Assembly (NCBI RefSeq): GCF_943371865.1
Contig: NZ_CALRWL010000002.1
Coordinates: forward strand, 124,001 to 188,000
Direction of reading: 5' to 3'
Source of the DNA: Azorhizobium sp943371865
GTDB lineage: Bacteria > Pseudomonadota > Alphaproteobacteria > Rhizobiales > Xanthobacteraceae
DNA: 64,000 nucleotides
Shown: piece after piece, positions 18,141 through 27,051 of the stretch
Layout of the letters: every line of letters starts with the position of its first letter
Numbering within the stretch: position 1 is the stretch's first letter
Position numbers and translations under genes: made by a program
Notes under the pieces: generated by a model
Seen by the model: only the letters and a program-made list of their open reading frames with translations
What the model was told of the DNA's origin: nothing
Database searches by the model: none

Positions 18141-20903
18141 TTACTTGGCCGAAGCCGGAAGGAGGGACGCGGCGCGCTTGGCGCGCTCGACGTCGTGCAG
18201 GAGGGCGCCCTTGCGGGTGTAGACGGCCCAGGTCACGGCGAGGCAGATCACATAGAAGATGAGGAAGCCCCACAGTGCCGCCTCTGGCCCGCCGGTGAGT
18301 GCGATAGAGGTGCCGTAGCCCTTGGGGATGAAGAAGGCACCGAACGCCGCGATGGCGGAGGTGAAGCCGGTGATGGCGGCGGATTCCTTCTCCACCTGGC
18401 GGCGCCGGGTCTCGGCATCGGCGTCGGGCATCAGCCGGCCCATTTCCTTGCCCATGATGGCCGGGATCATCTGGAAGGTGGAGGCATTGCCGACGCCGGT
18501 GGCGAAGAACAGCAGCAGGAAGGAGGCGAAGAAGCCCCAGAAGGCGCCCGGCTGGTCCTTGATGCCGATGAACCACAGCACGCCGGACACGCCGATCATC
18601 ATCAGCACGAACGCCCACAGCGTGACGCGGGCGCCGCCGTATTTGTCCGCCAACCAGCCGGTGCCCGAGCGCGAGAGCGCACCGACCAGGGGGCCGAGGA
18701 AGGCGAACTGAAGCGCGTTCACATCCGGGAATAGGGTCTTGGACAGCAGCGGGAAGCCCGCGGCGTAACCGATGAAGGAGCCGAAGGTGCCGGTGTAGAG
18801 CCAGCACATGATCCAATTGTGCTTGCGCCGAAAGATGATCGCCTGCTCAGCGAACGAGGCCTTCGCATCGGCGATATCGTTCATGCCGAACCACGACGCG
18901 AAGGCCGAAAGTACGATGAAGGGTACGAACACGAAGCCGGCATTCTGAAGCCACATGGGGGCGGGGCCCGTGGCCCCCTTCACCATGGCGGGATCGCCGC
19001 CGAGCCAGCCGAAGACGCCCATGGTGATGGCAAGTGGCACCACGAACTGGACCACGCTGACGCCGAGATTACCGAGGCCGGCATTCAGGGCCAGCGCATT
19101 GCCCTTCTCCGCCTTGGGGAAGAAGAAGGAGATGTTGGACATGGAGGAGGCAAAGTTGCCGCCGCCGAAGCCGCAGAGCAGCGCCAGGATCAGCAGCACC
19201 ACATAAGGCGTTTCGGGATTTTGCACCGCATAGCCGATGCCGAGCGCGGGGATGAGCAGCGACCAGGTGGTCAGCGTCGTCCACAGGCGGCCGCCGAAGA
19301 TCGGCACCATGAAGGAATAGAAGATCCGCAGCGTCGCGCCGGAGATGCCCGGCAGGGCTGCGAGCCAGAACAACTGGTCCGTGGTGAAGGTGAAGCCCAC
19401 CAGCGGCAGCTTGGCCACCACCACCGACCACACCTGCCAGATGGCAAACGACAACAGCAGCGCGGGAATGGAGAGCCAGAGGTTGCGGCGGGCAATGGCC
19501 CGGCCGGTCTTGGCCCAAAATTCCGGGACTTCCGGACGCCAATCGGTGAGCACGCCGCCCTTCGTCCGGGCTTCGGGCGCGGGCACGGCCTCCGGCTCCG
19601 GCATGCCCTGCATTTCCGGCAATTGCGGCAACCGGGCCAGCATCTCACCGCCCGCCTCACGCTCCATCTGCCGGATCGCCACATGCATCCAGATGAGCGC
19701 ACCCGCCACCAGGACGAACAGCGCCATGAAGCAACTGGTCCAAAGGCCGGTGAGATCAAGCAGGACGCCGAATAGGATCGGCAAAAGGAACCCGCCGAGG
19801 CCGCCGATCATGCCGACGAGGCCGCCGACCGAACCCACGTGCCCAGGATAATAGACCGGGATGTGCTTGTAGACCGCGGCCTTGCCTAGAGCCATGAAGA
19901 AGCCGAGCACGAACACCGTCACCGTGAAGGCAACCAGCCCCATCTCCAAGTGGAAGGCAATCGGGCCATGGACGCCGTGCACCACGTAATCCGTAGGCGG
20001 ATAGGACAGGACGAAGGTTGCGGCAATGGCGACCAGGAAGGTCCAGTAGAGCACGCGCCGTGCCCCGTAGACGTCGGACAGATGGCCGCCATAGGCACGG
20101 AACAGGCTCGCCGGCACCGAGAAGAACGCTGCCATCATGCCCGCCGTCTTGATGTCGAGGCCGTACACATTGATCAGATATTGCGGCAACCATAGCGCCA
20201 GGGCGACGAAGGCGCCGAACACGAAGAAATAATAGATGGCGAAGCGCCAGACCTGGATGTTCTTCAGCGGCTCAAGCTCAAGCCAGGCGCTCTTGGGCAC
20301 CACGCCGGAGCGGCGGCGCGCCACCAGAACCGGATCATCTTTGGTGGTGAACCAGAACACGAGCGCCATGAGCACCAGGCCGGCCGCCCACACCTGCGCC
20401 ACCATTTGCCAGCCGAAGGCCACAAGCACGAAGGGCGCGAGAAACTTGGTGACTGCGGCCCCCACATTGCCGGCACCGAAGATGCCCAAAGCGGTGCCCT
20501 GCCGCTGCGGCGGATACCAGCGCGAGACATAGGCCACGCCCACGGCGAACGATCCGCCGGCGATGCCGACGCCGAGCGCGGCCACCAGCATCTGCGGATA
20601 GGTATGGGCATAGGACAGCAGAAAGGTTGCTGCTGCGGCGGCGAGCATGGTGGCGGTGAAGACCACGCGGCCGCCATACCTGTCGGTCCAGATGCCGAGC
20701 ACCACGCGGATCAGCGAGCCGGTAAGGATCGGAGTGCCGACGAGGAGACCGAACTGGGTCTCGCTGAGGCCCAGTTCCTGTCGGATGCGGATTCCGATGA
20801 TGGAGAAGATCGTCCAGACCGCGAAGCAAACGGTGAAGGCGAGCGTGCTCATGGCGAGCGACGTGCGCTGGTCTCCGCGATCAACCTCTTGGATGGGATT
20901 CAT
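18141..20903 (-). CDS. narK: NarK1-NarK2 fused nitrate/nitrite transporter
   Basis: This 920-residue protein consists of two complete MFS units joined by a soluble linker near residues 425-465. The first half (FAVWTIFSIIGIRIRQELGLSE, GGSFAVGVAYVSRWYPPQRQG) is of the proton-coupled NarK1 type. The second half (GGGNFASSMSNISFFFPKAE, KGNALALNAGLGNLGVSVVQ) is of the NarK2 nitrate/nitrite antiporter type. Such fusions are known, for example from Paracoccus. They allow proton-driven uptake to start respiration and exchange to sustain it. I chose the ATG at 20903, ten codons inside the longest frame, because the conserved N-terminus begins there. An FNR-type box lies about 80 bp upstream. It is the first gene of the operon. 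Confidence 0.93.
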   Translation of the reverse strand: MNPIQEVDRGDQRTSLAMSTLAFTVCFAVWTIFSIIGIRIRQELGLSETQFGLLVGTPILTGSLIRVVLGIWTDRYGGRVVFTATMLAAAAATFLLSYAHTYPQMLVAALGVGIAGGSFAVGVAYVSRWYPPQRQGTALGIFGAGNVGAAVTKFLAPFVLVAFGWQMVAQVWAAGLVLMALVFWFTTKDDPVLVARRRSGVVPKSAWLELEPLKNIQVWRFAIYYFFVFGAFVALALWLPQYLINVYGLDIKTAGMMAAFFSVPASLFRAYGGHLSDVYGARRVLYWTFLVAIAATFVLSYPPTDYVVHGVHGPIAFHLEMGLVAFTVTVFVLGFFMALGKAAVYKHIPVYYPGHVGSVGGLVGMIGGLGGFLLPILFGVLLDLTGLWTSCFMALFVLVAGALIWMHVAIRQMEREAGGEMLARLPQLPEMQGMPEPEAVPAPEARTKGGVLTDWRPEVPEFWAKTGRAIARRNLWLSIPALLLSFAIWQVWSVVVAKLPLVGFTFTTDQLFWLAALPGISGATLRIFYSFMVPIFGGRLWTTLTTWSLLIPALGIGYAVQNPETPYVVLLILALLCGFGGGNFASSMSNISFFFPKAEKGNALALNAGLGNLGVSVVQFVVPLAITMGVFGWLGGDPAMVKGATGPAPMWLQNAGFVFVPFIVLSAFASWFGMNDIADAKASFAEQAIIFRRKHNWIMCWLYTGTFGSFIGYAAGFPLLSKTLFPDVNALQFAFLGPLVGALSRSGTGWLADKYGGARVTLWAFVLMMIGVSGVLWFIGIKDQPGAFWGFFASFLLLFFATGVGNASTFQMIPAIMGKEMGRLMPDADAETRRRQVEKESAAITGFTSAIAAFGAFFIPKGYGTSIALTGGPEAALWGFLIFYVICLAVTWAVYTRKGALLHDVERAKRAASLLPASAK

Positions 20904-20981
20904 GATGGATCTCGACCGTTTGCTCTGGCGCATCTGTGTCGCGCCCAGGCCGCAAACTGCTGCAAGTTCGGTCCGTCAACT

Positions 20982-20995
20982 TTGATTTGAATCAG
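20982..20995 (-). promoter_or_regulatory. FNR/DNR-type box upstream of narK
   Basis: TTGATTTGAATCAG matches the consensus TTGAT-N4-ATCAA at nine of ten positions. Its centre is about 85 bp ahead of the narK start, which is consistent with a class II activator site at -41.5 and a leader of about 45 nt. The divergent Crp/Fnr gene at 21136 encodes a recognition helix of the E-x2-SR type that reads this half-site, so it is the likely regulator. Confidence 0.7.
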
Positions 20996-21094
20996 AATAA
21001 ATAGATGAGGGACTCTAACCGCCCGAAACATTCTGGAAAATATAAGATATATGATAATATATAGGCTAATAAATGATGGAATTATATCTATTAA

Positions 21095-21108
21095 TTGACA
21101 TTTGTTAA
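21095..21108 (+). promoter_or_regulatory. possible autoregulatory Crp/Fnr box
   Basis: TTGACATTTGTTAA is a near-palindrome (TTGAC-N4-GTTAA) related to NNR/FNR boxes, in the AT-rich stretch 28 bp ahead of the regulator start. Its position so close to the start would suit repression of the regulator by itself. The match is weaker than that of the narK box. Confidence 0.4.
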
Positions 21109-21135
21109 GCGACCGCGTTCATGGAGGCCGTTATC

Positions 21136-21846
21136 ATGACGGAGGCGTCCATGAGGATCGAGGATGCTGCTGCGATCCGCGAACTGCCGCTGTTCCGGAA
21201 TGTCGAGCAGGGTGTCTTTGCCCGGCTCATAGATGCAGGATTTCTGCAACGCTTTCCGCCAGGCGTGGTGCTGATCCAGGAAAGCGATCGGGCAGATTTC
21301 CTGCATGTGGTCGTGGAAGGAACCGCGGAGTTGTTCGCGGGGACTGGGGGGCGGGAGACCACCATCGAACTGGTCCGCCCGGTGGGTCTTTTCATCCTCG
21401 CCGCTGTGCTGCGTGACCAGGTTTACCTTCAGTCGGCGCGGACCCTGGAGCGGTCCCTCATCCTCATGCTCCCGGCTGAAAGTGTGCGCGCCACTCTGGA
21501 GGCTGATCCCGCCTTCATGCGGGCAGTGGTCATGGAACTGGCCGGCGACTACCGGCGGACCATTCGAGATCTGAAGAACCTGAAACTTCGCAACGGAGCG
21601 GAGCGTCTTGCCAACTGGCTCATCCGCGCGGAGCTGGAACAGGGCGCCACCGGAGCCGTCGAAATTCCCGTCGAGAAGCGCACGCTTGCGGCCCGGCTCG
21701 GCATGACTCCCGAGAATCTGTCGCGCGCCTTTGCCACTCTCACGGAATACGGGGTTCGGACAAAGGGCGCGCGGGTCGAGTTCACGGACCGGCTGGCCCT
21801 CCTCGCCTATGCCAAGCCGGATCCCCTGGTGGACCTGCCGGATTGA
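21136..21846 (+). CDS. Crp/Fnr-family regulator (DNR/NNR-like)
   Basis: The protein has 236 residues from the ATG at 21136, which has GGAGG eight bases upstream; ATGs at 21121 and 21151 are alternatives. It has an N-terminal cyclic-nucleotide-binding-fold sensor (LPLFRNVEQGVFARLIDAGFLQRFPPG), a long dimer helix, and a C-terminal HTH with LAARLGMTPENLSRAFATL. The E-x2-SR recognition residues match those of FNR for TTGAT half-sites. There is no FNR-type N-terminal cysteine cluster, so it more likely senses NO through haem, as DNR/NNR proteins do, than oxygen. Divergence from narK suggests control of the nar operon. Confidence 0.85.
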   Translation: MTEASMRIEDAAAIRELPLFRNVEQGVFARLIDAGFLQRFPPGVVLIQESDRADFLHVVVEGTAELFAGTGGRETTIELVRPVGLFILAAVLRDQVYLQSARTLERSLILMLPAESVRATLEADPAFMRAVVMELAGDYRRTIRDLKNLKLRNGAERLANWLIRAELEQGATGAVEIPVEKRTLAARLGMTPENLSRAFATLTEYGVRTKGARVEFTDRLALLAYAKPDPLVDLPD

Positions 21847-21875
21847 ACCCAGGCTCAATCATGAATATCAGCTAT

Positions 21876-22468
21876 GCTCGGAGCCTATTAATCTGCCTTG
21901 AGTTGTGATTCACAGTCTCCATGGAGGAGGCTGGCAGGGGTGATTTGTTCCTGCTGAGCGAGCGTCTGATGGCTCGGATCTCGCCGTTTTTCCCGTTGGC
22001 CCACGGGGTGCCGCGAGTCGATGACCGCCGGGTGGTGAGCGGCATCGTCTATGTGATCCGCAACGGCCTGCAATGGAAGGATGCGCCGAAGGACTACGGC
22101 CCGCACAAGACGCTGTACAATCGCTTCATCCGCTGGAGCCGGCTCGGGGTCTTCGACCGTATCTTCGCCAACCTCGCGGGCGAAGGACCAAGACCGGAGC
22201 GCATCACGATCGATGCCGCCCACCTGAAGGCCCACCGCACGGCGGCAAGCCTGCTTACAAAGGGGATGTTCCCCGTCGTATCGGGCGCACCAAAGGCGGC
22301 TCGAACTCCAAGCTCCACACCGTCTGCGACGGCGAGGGCCGGCCGATCATCATGGTTCTGTCGGAGGGCCAGATGGGCGACCACAAGGGTGCCCGCCTCG
22401 TCCTCGATGCCTTGCCGCCGGCCCGAAGCCTGATCGCCGACCGTGGCTACGACAGTGCCTGGTTCAGG
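21876..22468 (+). mobile_element. truncated IS5-family (IS427-like) element
   Basis: The frame starting near 21921 encodes the OrfA-like part (RDLFLLSERLMARISPFFPLAHG, VVSGIVYVIRNGLQWKDAPKDYGPHKTLYNRF). It continues after a frame change near 22260 into GRTKGGSNSKLHTVCDGEGRP, LSEGQMGDHKGARLVLDAL and IADRGYDSAWFR. Two overlapping frames are normal for this group, which uses frameshifting. The DDE domain breaks off after RGYDSAWFR, so the element has lost its 3-prime third and cannot move by itself. The left end is estimated at GAGCCTATTAATCTG just after the regulator gene. Confidence 0.75.
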
Positions 22469-23084
22469 CCGGCTCCCAATTCACTCTACGACCTGGGGCG
22501 AAGCGTCCGGGGTGCGCGGGTGATGACCGAAGATGGGTCCGGCTACGCCGCCTCGCTGTTCCGCAAGGTGCCCCGGATGCTGGGCGTCCGGCACATCCGC
22601 ACCCGGCCATACCAATGTCTTTCCGGGCCCGCGGGCAGAAGGTCCGTCTGAGGCCGGCGCCTGTAGGAGCCATTCGTGAAAAAGAGAAGGGCCGCCCTTT
22701 TGCACTCCCTACGGGAAGTGTGGCAGCCCATGACCTCCTCAATATGGACGAGATAATCAAAGACTTCAATTTGCTCGGGGACGCGAGTGCTCCATCGTCA
22801 ATGCGCCACTCCCTCCAGGCGCTCGGTCGCCTCGACGCGCTTGCCTCACTGGCGGGCATGGCGGCCGATGACCTTGGCCCTATGTTTTCGCGCAAGGAAG
22901 CGCCGAAGCGAATTGCGAGGACTCGGCATCCGAGGGTTCCGAGTGGCAACAGGGACGATGCAAATCCGCGCAGCGAGGTCGATCCGACCGAAGCCGAGGA
23001 TGATGAGAGGAGCAAGCGTAGAGGCGGCGCCTGCGACTGCCGTCAACCCCCGCGCATCCCTCACGCCGCGGCATCGGCTGGGGC
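22469..23084. other. 616-bp segment with no recognised gene
   Basis: Open frames exist on both strands (for example 22615-23118 on the plus strand) but none shows a family pattern, a good ribosome-binding site or a sensible composition. It follows immediately on the broken IS5 transposase and probably is debris from more than one rearrangement. Confidence 0.45.
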
Positions 23085-23438
23085 TCAGGATGATCCGTCT
23101 GTCTGCTTGGGCGGGTAACGTTTCACTGCGTAGGGAATGCGCGGGTGAATCCGTCTGGGCGCGATCTTAGCCCCAACGGCTGGCAGAAAGCCCTCCGCTA
23201 GGAGGGCATCGCCGAAACTGGGACGTTGCGCGACGGCCAGGAGGAGTCCGGCGAGTTCTTCCCTGTCGATTACGATGGCATTCGGAATTTGCACTTCTGG
23301 AGCTTTGCCGGAGTCGGTCAACTCCGCGAGCAGGTCGAGTAGACGCCGTTCTGGAGCGTCCAACGAATGCGCGGCGACACGAATGCGTCGAATGAGATTC
23401 TCGTCCATCGCGACTAACCACTCCGGCTCATGACGCAT
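23085..23438 (-). CDS. small hypothetical protein
   Basis: This frame of 117 residues starts MRHEPEWLVAMDENLIRRIRVAAHSLDAPERRLLDLLAEL and ends in a basic tail (RRIHPRIPYAVKRYPPKQ). The amphipathic helices and the EELAGLLLAVAQRPSFGDALLAEGF segment look like a real small protein, and it lies 65 bp downstream of the molybdenum fusion gene on the same strand. I do not recognise the family. It may be a chance frame, and the frame stays open upstream into the fusion gene. Confidence 0.4.
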   Translation of the reverse strand: MRHEPEWLVAMDENLIRRIRVAAHSLDAPERRLLDLLAELTDSGKAPEVQIPNAIVIDREELAGLLLAVAQRPSFGDALLAEGFLPAVGAKIAPRRIHPRIPYAVKRYPPKQTDGSS

Positions 23439-23503
23439 CTTAGCCGATAACCGATCAGCTCGCGAGCGAACTCCAAGTTGGATTAGACCGAGGAGTAACG
23501 TCG

Positions 23504-26500
23504 TTAGATATCGAGAGTGATGGATGACAGCGCGATTGCAACGCATGGCAAGCAGTGACCGCTATCCGGCTGGCTGACGCCGGCCGGATAGCCAACCTCT
23601 CCAACGACGAGGCGGACAGTGCATGCTCCACACTGCCCAGTGCGACAACCACTCGCAGGGTTCAATCCATCCGCTTCCAATAGATCGAGCAGCGACCCGT
23701 TCTCAGGACGCCACTCGAGGGTCCGCTTGGAACCACTGAGCATCACGCGTTGCGGAAGCCGCCGTGAAGAGGGCCGCGCCGAGGGGCCGAACGCTTCCAC
23801 GTGTAGGTGGTCCGCGGGAAATCCCGCTTGTTCAAGGCCTTCGCTGATCTGCGCAACCATCGCCGTCGGCCCACACAGATGGATATGCGAGCCGGCTGGC
23901 GACACAGAAAGCACATCCGACGATGAGATCCGTCCGGCCCTCCCGTTGAGACCGCCGCAGTTGGAAACCGCCTTCGATCCACTCTGAAATATCTGAAGCG
24001 TCAGGCTTGGCAGGTGCGCGGCAATCGAGCGGATCTCGCGGGCGAAGGCCAAATCGGTTGTTGACCTTACGCCATAGAGCAGGTGAACCGGAATGGTCTC
24101 TCTGGCCGCTTGCAACTCATGGAGCATCGCGATGAGAGGCGTCACTCCGATGCCGCCAGCGACAAGCACGATCGCGCCCGTGGGTGTGCTCGGGCGATGC
24201 AAGACGAACCCGCTCTTCGGCGCACGAACGTCGACCCTCACGGCTGGCAGGCCCTTGAGGCTATGCAGTGCCCTCGACATAAGGCCCGGCGCGCCCGACT
24301 GATCGCCGCCCAACTTCACTGAGATCCGATAGCCCTGTCCGTCGAACGGACCGGACAGGGAATAGCACCGAATGATCGCCGTGCCGTCGGGCCGCGGCAG
24401 GCGAAGAACGATATGCTGGCCGCCACGGAAAGCAGGCAACGCGATGCCGTCAACGGGGTGGAGGTGGAACGACAGAATACCCTCGGCCTCCATTTCTCCG
24501 GCGGAAATTTCAAACGGCCGCCAGCCGCTCCAGGCAAGCGGTTGCGGGGGCGTCAGCGATGCGATCTCGCACATGGACGAGCGCAGGCCGGTGGCCCCAC
24601 TCACCGGATCGGCATCCCGGTCGGATATCAGGCGATTGTAATTGGCGCCCAGCGGGTCCAATGGGTCGAAGGCAGGCAGTTCGAGAGCGTCATTGGCTTG
24701 CCACCAGCCATATTGTGCAGAAACAACGCGCTGATGCAGGCTCGCATCCAGTTTTGCGCGCATGCGCGCCGAGCCATGAGCCGTCCGGATCTCAACCCAG
24801 TCATTTTCAGCGATCCCACGCTCAGCGGCGGCATCTGGATGCAGGCTCACCTCAGGATCGGGGAGGCGGCGTCGAAGCGAAGGGGCATGGCGATGCTGCC
24901 CATGGCAGTAGTGAGCGACTTTCGCCGAGGTGAGGATGAGCGGGAAGGGTTCGGACCCAATGCGATACGGCGAGAGCGCAGGTTCGATGAAGACCGGAAG
25001 GGGCGGTTCACCCGCGTCGAGCAGAATCTCCGAAAAGATCTCGATCAAACCGCTTGGGGTCTTAATCCCATCCTTCTTGTAGCGATCATACTTTGGCGAT
25101 CCATTCAGCGTGATGCCAGCCGGTTGGTCTCGTAGCTGCTGCAAATCGAGGCCCAGGGGGGAGAGAATTTCGCTCAACCCTTTCTCGATGTCCCCGTCCC
25201 AGAACACGTGTCCAAGGCTGAGGCGTTTCGCCAGTTCGAAGACAACAAAGGCATCGGACCGCGACTCTCCCTCGCTCGGTATGACTGCCTGGCGGAGCTG
25301 GATGTGGTTGTGCGCCTTCTGGCTCCCCTCAAAGCCGACCCGCAGCGCTTCGCGCTCCCATGGGGTATTGATCGGCAATACGATGTCGGCGAATGCGGCC
25401 GTGGGGGTGAGCACGACATCCGCATGGAGATAAAAGTCCAGCTTCTGCAAGGCTGCGGCACCGCGCTGCGCATCGGCGTGATTGACGATGAAATTGCGGC
25501 CGAAGTTGACGAGGCCACGGATGGGATAAGGCGTTTCGTCGAGAATGCCGTCGTAAAGGGCGTCAGAGCCAATCCAGCCGCGTTTGGCCGGACCGACCGA
25601 AGATCGTGATAGCCCGATGCACTTGGCCCGCTGTTCCGCCGACAAGAGCTCCTGGCCCGAAACGTCTCGGCTTGCCGGTTTGGAGAACTCCACATTCCCA
25701 CCTGGCGCATCGAAGCTGCCGGTCAGTGCCATGAGGATGGCGATGGCGCGGTCGGTCTGCGTGGCATTGGTATGCTGTCCAACGCCGGACCAGGCATAGT
25801 AGCAGACCGGCCCGGACTCGGAGATGAGCCTTGCGGTCTCTGTGACTTGCGCGCGCGGAACCCAGGCAATTCTTTCCACCCGTTCAGGGGGATATTCGTC
25901 GCAAAGCTGCCGATAAAGGGTGAGCACCGACCGGCAGTGGAGCGCCACGCCGCCAGCTCCCAAGACCTCCGCATCCGTATAGACCTCAGGACGGCATTCG
26001 GCGGTGAAAGCCCGGCTGCGGAGCGAATAGGCGATCAATTGGCCCGTCGACGCATCCCGGGCGATGAAATCGCCGTCGTCAGCTTCCTGCGGTCGGGCGG
26101 CGAGATCGCGCGCGCGCAAGAGACGTCCGGTATCGCTGCGTACGAGCATTGCCGCGTTGGTCCAATCCCGGACGAACGCCTGATCGTACCAGCCGTGTCG
26201 AAGCATTTCCCCGGCGATGCCGAGGGCGAGCGCCCCGTCCGCTCCGGGACGGACACGCAGCCACTGATCGGCGCGGCCGGCAAAGCCCGCGCGGCGCGGG
26301 TCGACGACGATGAGCCGCGCCCCTCGGCTCCTGGCCGCCGCCGTCGCGGTTGCGTGGTCCAGCCATGTCGCACTCGGATTATGCCCCCACAGCACGACGC
26401 ATCCGGTGCGTTCGAAGTCCGGTGAGGCAATGGACCGGCCGAACGTGAATGCGTGCGCAAAATCCTTATGCCAGTTGCAGATTTCAGTGCCGTTGGCCAC

Positions 26501-26935
26501 GTTCGGCGTCCCGAAGGCATTGGCCAGCCGCTCGATCCAGCGCAGATCATCCGCGATCGGCGTCCCGCTGGGTGTCGTCCAGCCGAAGGCGACCGCTTCT
26601 GCGCCGTCGCGCTCACGGATGCGCGCCATTTCGCGGGCGCTGTGCTCAAGAGCTTCGTCCCATCCGATCCGTTCCCAGCCCGGATCCCGATCTCCCCGTG
26701 GGCGCGTCCGTCGCATCGGATGGAGCAGGCGCTGCGTATTGTAAACCAGCTCGGGTGCGGCTCTGCCCTTCACGCATAAGGCCTGTCCCGTGGGATGGGA
26801 GGGGTCAGGCTCTTGGCCGATGAAGCGGCCGTCGCGCGTGACCATGATCGCGCCGCACCTGGACTTGCACAGCGCACAGAAGCCGGGGGTTCGGACCTCG
26901 GAGTTCGGCGGAAGCGCCGTTCGCAAACTGCCCAT
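23504..26935 (-). CDS. molybdopterin oxidoreductase fused to FAD/NAD reductase and 2Fe-2S domain
   Basis: The protein has 1143 residues. Residues 1 to about 800 form a DMSO-reductase-superfamily enzyme: 4Fe-4S ligands C20, C23, C27 and C54, a candidate Mo-ligand Cys153 in TEICNW, the MGD-binding segments VVLWGHNPSATW and RLIVVDPRRAG, and a C-terminal dinucleotide-binding domain. Residues of about 820-1050 form a ferredoxin-reductase module with the flavin motif RCYSL and the nucleotide motif VLVAGGIGVTPLIAML. The last 80 residues are a plant-type 2Fe-2S domain (CRTGQCGAC, then HCLPC). NAD(P)H electrons could thus reach the molybdenum within one chain. No Tat signal is seen, so it is cytosolic. 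Assimilatory nitrate reduction is one possible role. The shared LysR palindrome with the PyrDK/carbamoylase operon instead favours catabolism of an N-heterocycle. Confidence 0.85.
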   Translation of the reverse strand: MGSLRTALPPNSEVRTPGFCALCKSRCGAIMVTRDGRFIGQEPDPSHPTGQALCVKGRAAPELVYNTQRLLHPMRRTRPRGDRDPGWERIGWDEALEHSAREMARIRERDGAEAVAFGWTTPSGTPIADDLRWIERLANAFGTPNVANGTEICNWHKDFAHAFTFGRSIASPDFERTGCVVLWGHNPSATWLDHATATAAARSRGARLIVVDPRRAGFAGRADQWLRVRPGADGALALGIAGEMLRHGWYDQAFVRDWTNAAMLVRSDTGRLLRARDLAARPQEADDGDFIARDASTGQLIAYSLRSRAFTAECRPEVYTDAEVLGAGGVALHCRSVLTLYRQLCDEYPPERVERIAWVPRAQVTETARLISESGPVCYYAWSGVGQHTNATQTDRAIAILMALTGSFDAPGGNVEFSKPASRDVSGQELLSAEQRAKCIGLSRSSVGPAKRGWIGSDALYDGILDETPYPIRGLVNFGRNFIVNHADAQRGAAALQKLDFYLHADVVLTPTAAFADIVLPINTPWEREALRVGFEGSQKAHNHIQLRQAVIPSEGESRSDAFVVFELAKRLSLGHVFWDGDIEKGLSEILSPLGLDLQQLRDQPAGITLNGSPKYDRYKKDGIKTPSGLIEIFSEILLDAGEPPLPVFIEPALSPYRIGSEPFPLILTSAKVAHYCHGQHRHAPSLRRRLPDPEVSLHPDAAAERGIAENDWVEIRTAHGSARMRAKLDASLHQRVVSAQYGWWQANDALELPAFDPLDPLGANYNRLISDRDADPVSGATGLRSSMCEIASLTPPQPLAWSGWRPFEISAGEMEAEGILSFHLHPVDGIALPAFRGGQHIVLRLPRPDGTAIIRCYSLSGPFDGQGYRISVKLGGDQSGAPGLMSRALHSLKGLPAVRVDVRAPKSGFVLHRPSTPTGAIVLVAGGIGVTPLIAMLHELQAARETIPVHLLYGVRSTTDLAFAREIRSIAAHLPSLTLQIFQSGSKAVSNCGGLNGRAGRISSSDVLSVSPAGSHIHLCGPTAMVAQISEGLEQAGFPADHLHVEAFGPSARPSSRRLPQRVMLSGSKRTLEWRPENGSLLDLLEADGLNPASGCRTGQCGACTVRLVVGEVGYPAGVSQPDSGHCLPCVAIALSSITLDI

Positions 26936-27013
26936 CTGTCATCCCCGGCCGTCCTCGCTGGACGGTGCAAAATCCTCCGGGCATCCTGCTCGCACAAGCA
27001 GAAGATTTCGGCC

Positions 27014-27040
27014 ATCATGATGCCGAAACGGCATCATGAT
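27014..27040. promoter_or_regulatory. perfect 12-bp inverted repeat, LysR operator copy 1
   Basis: The arms ATCATGATGCCG and CGGCATCATGAT flank an AAA centre. The core TGCCGAAACGGCA is a T-N11-A box, the form bound by LysR-type regulators. It lies 12 bp ahead of the lysR start and about 80 bp ahead of the divergent molybdenum fusion gene, so one site could serve both. The inner 17 bp recur at 33003 with a single base change. Confidence 0.75.
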
Positions 27041-27051
27041 GGGGGAGCAAT

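Noticed and set aside
22615..23118. A 167-codon plus-strand frame after the IS5 remnant
   Set aside because: There is no recognisable domain, a disordered composition, and competing frames of equal length on the other strand.
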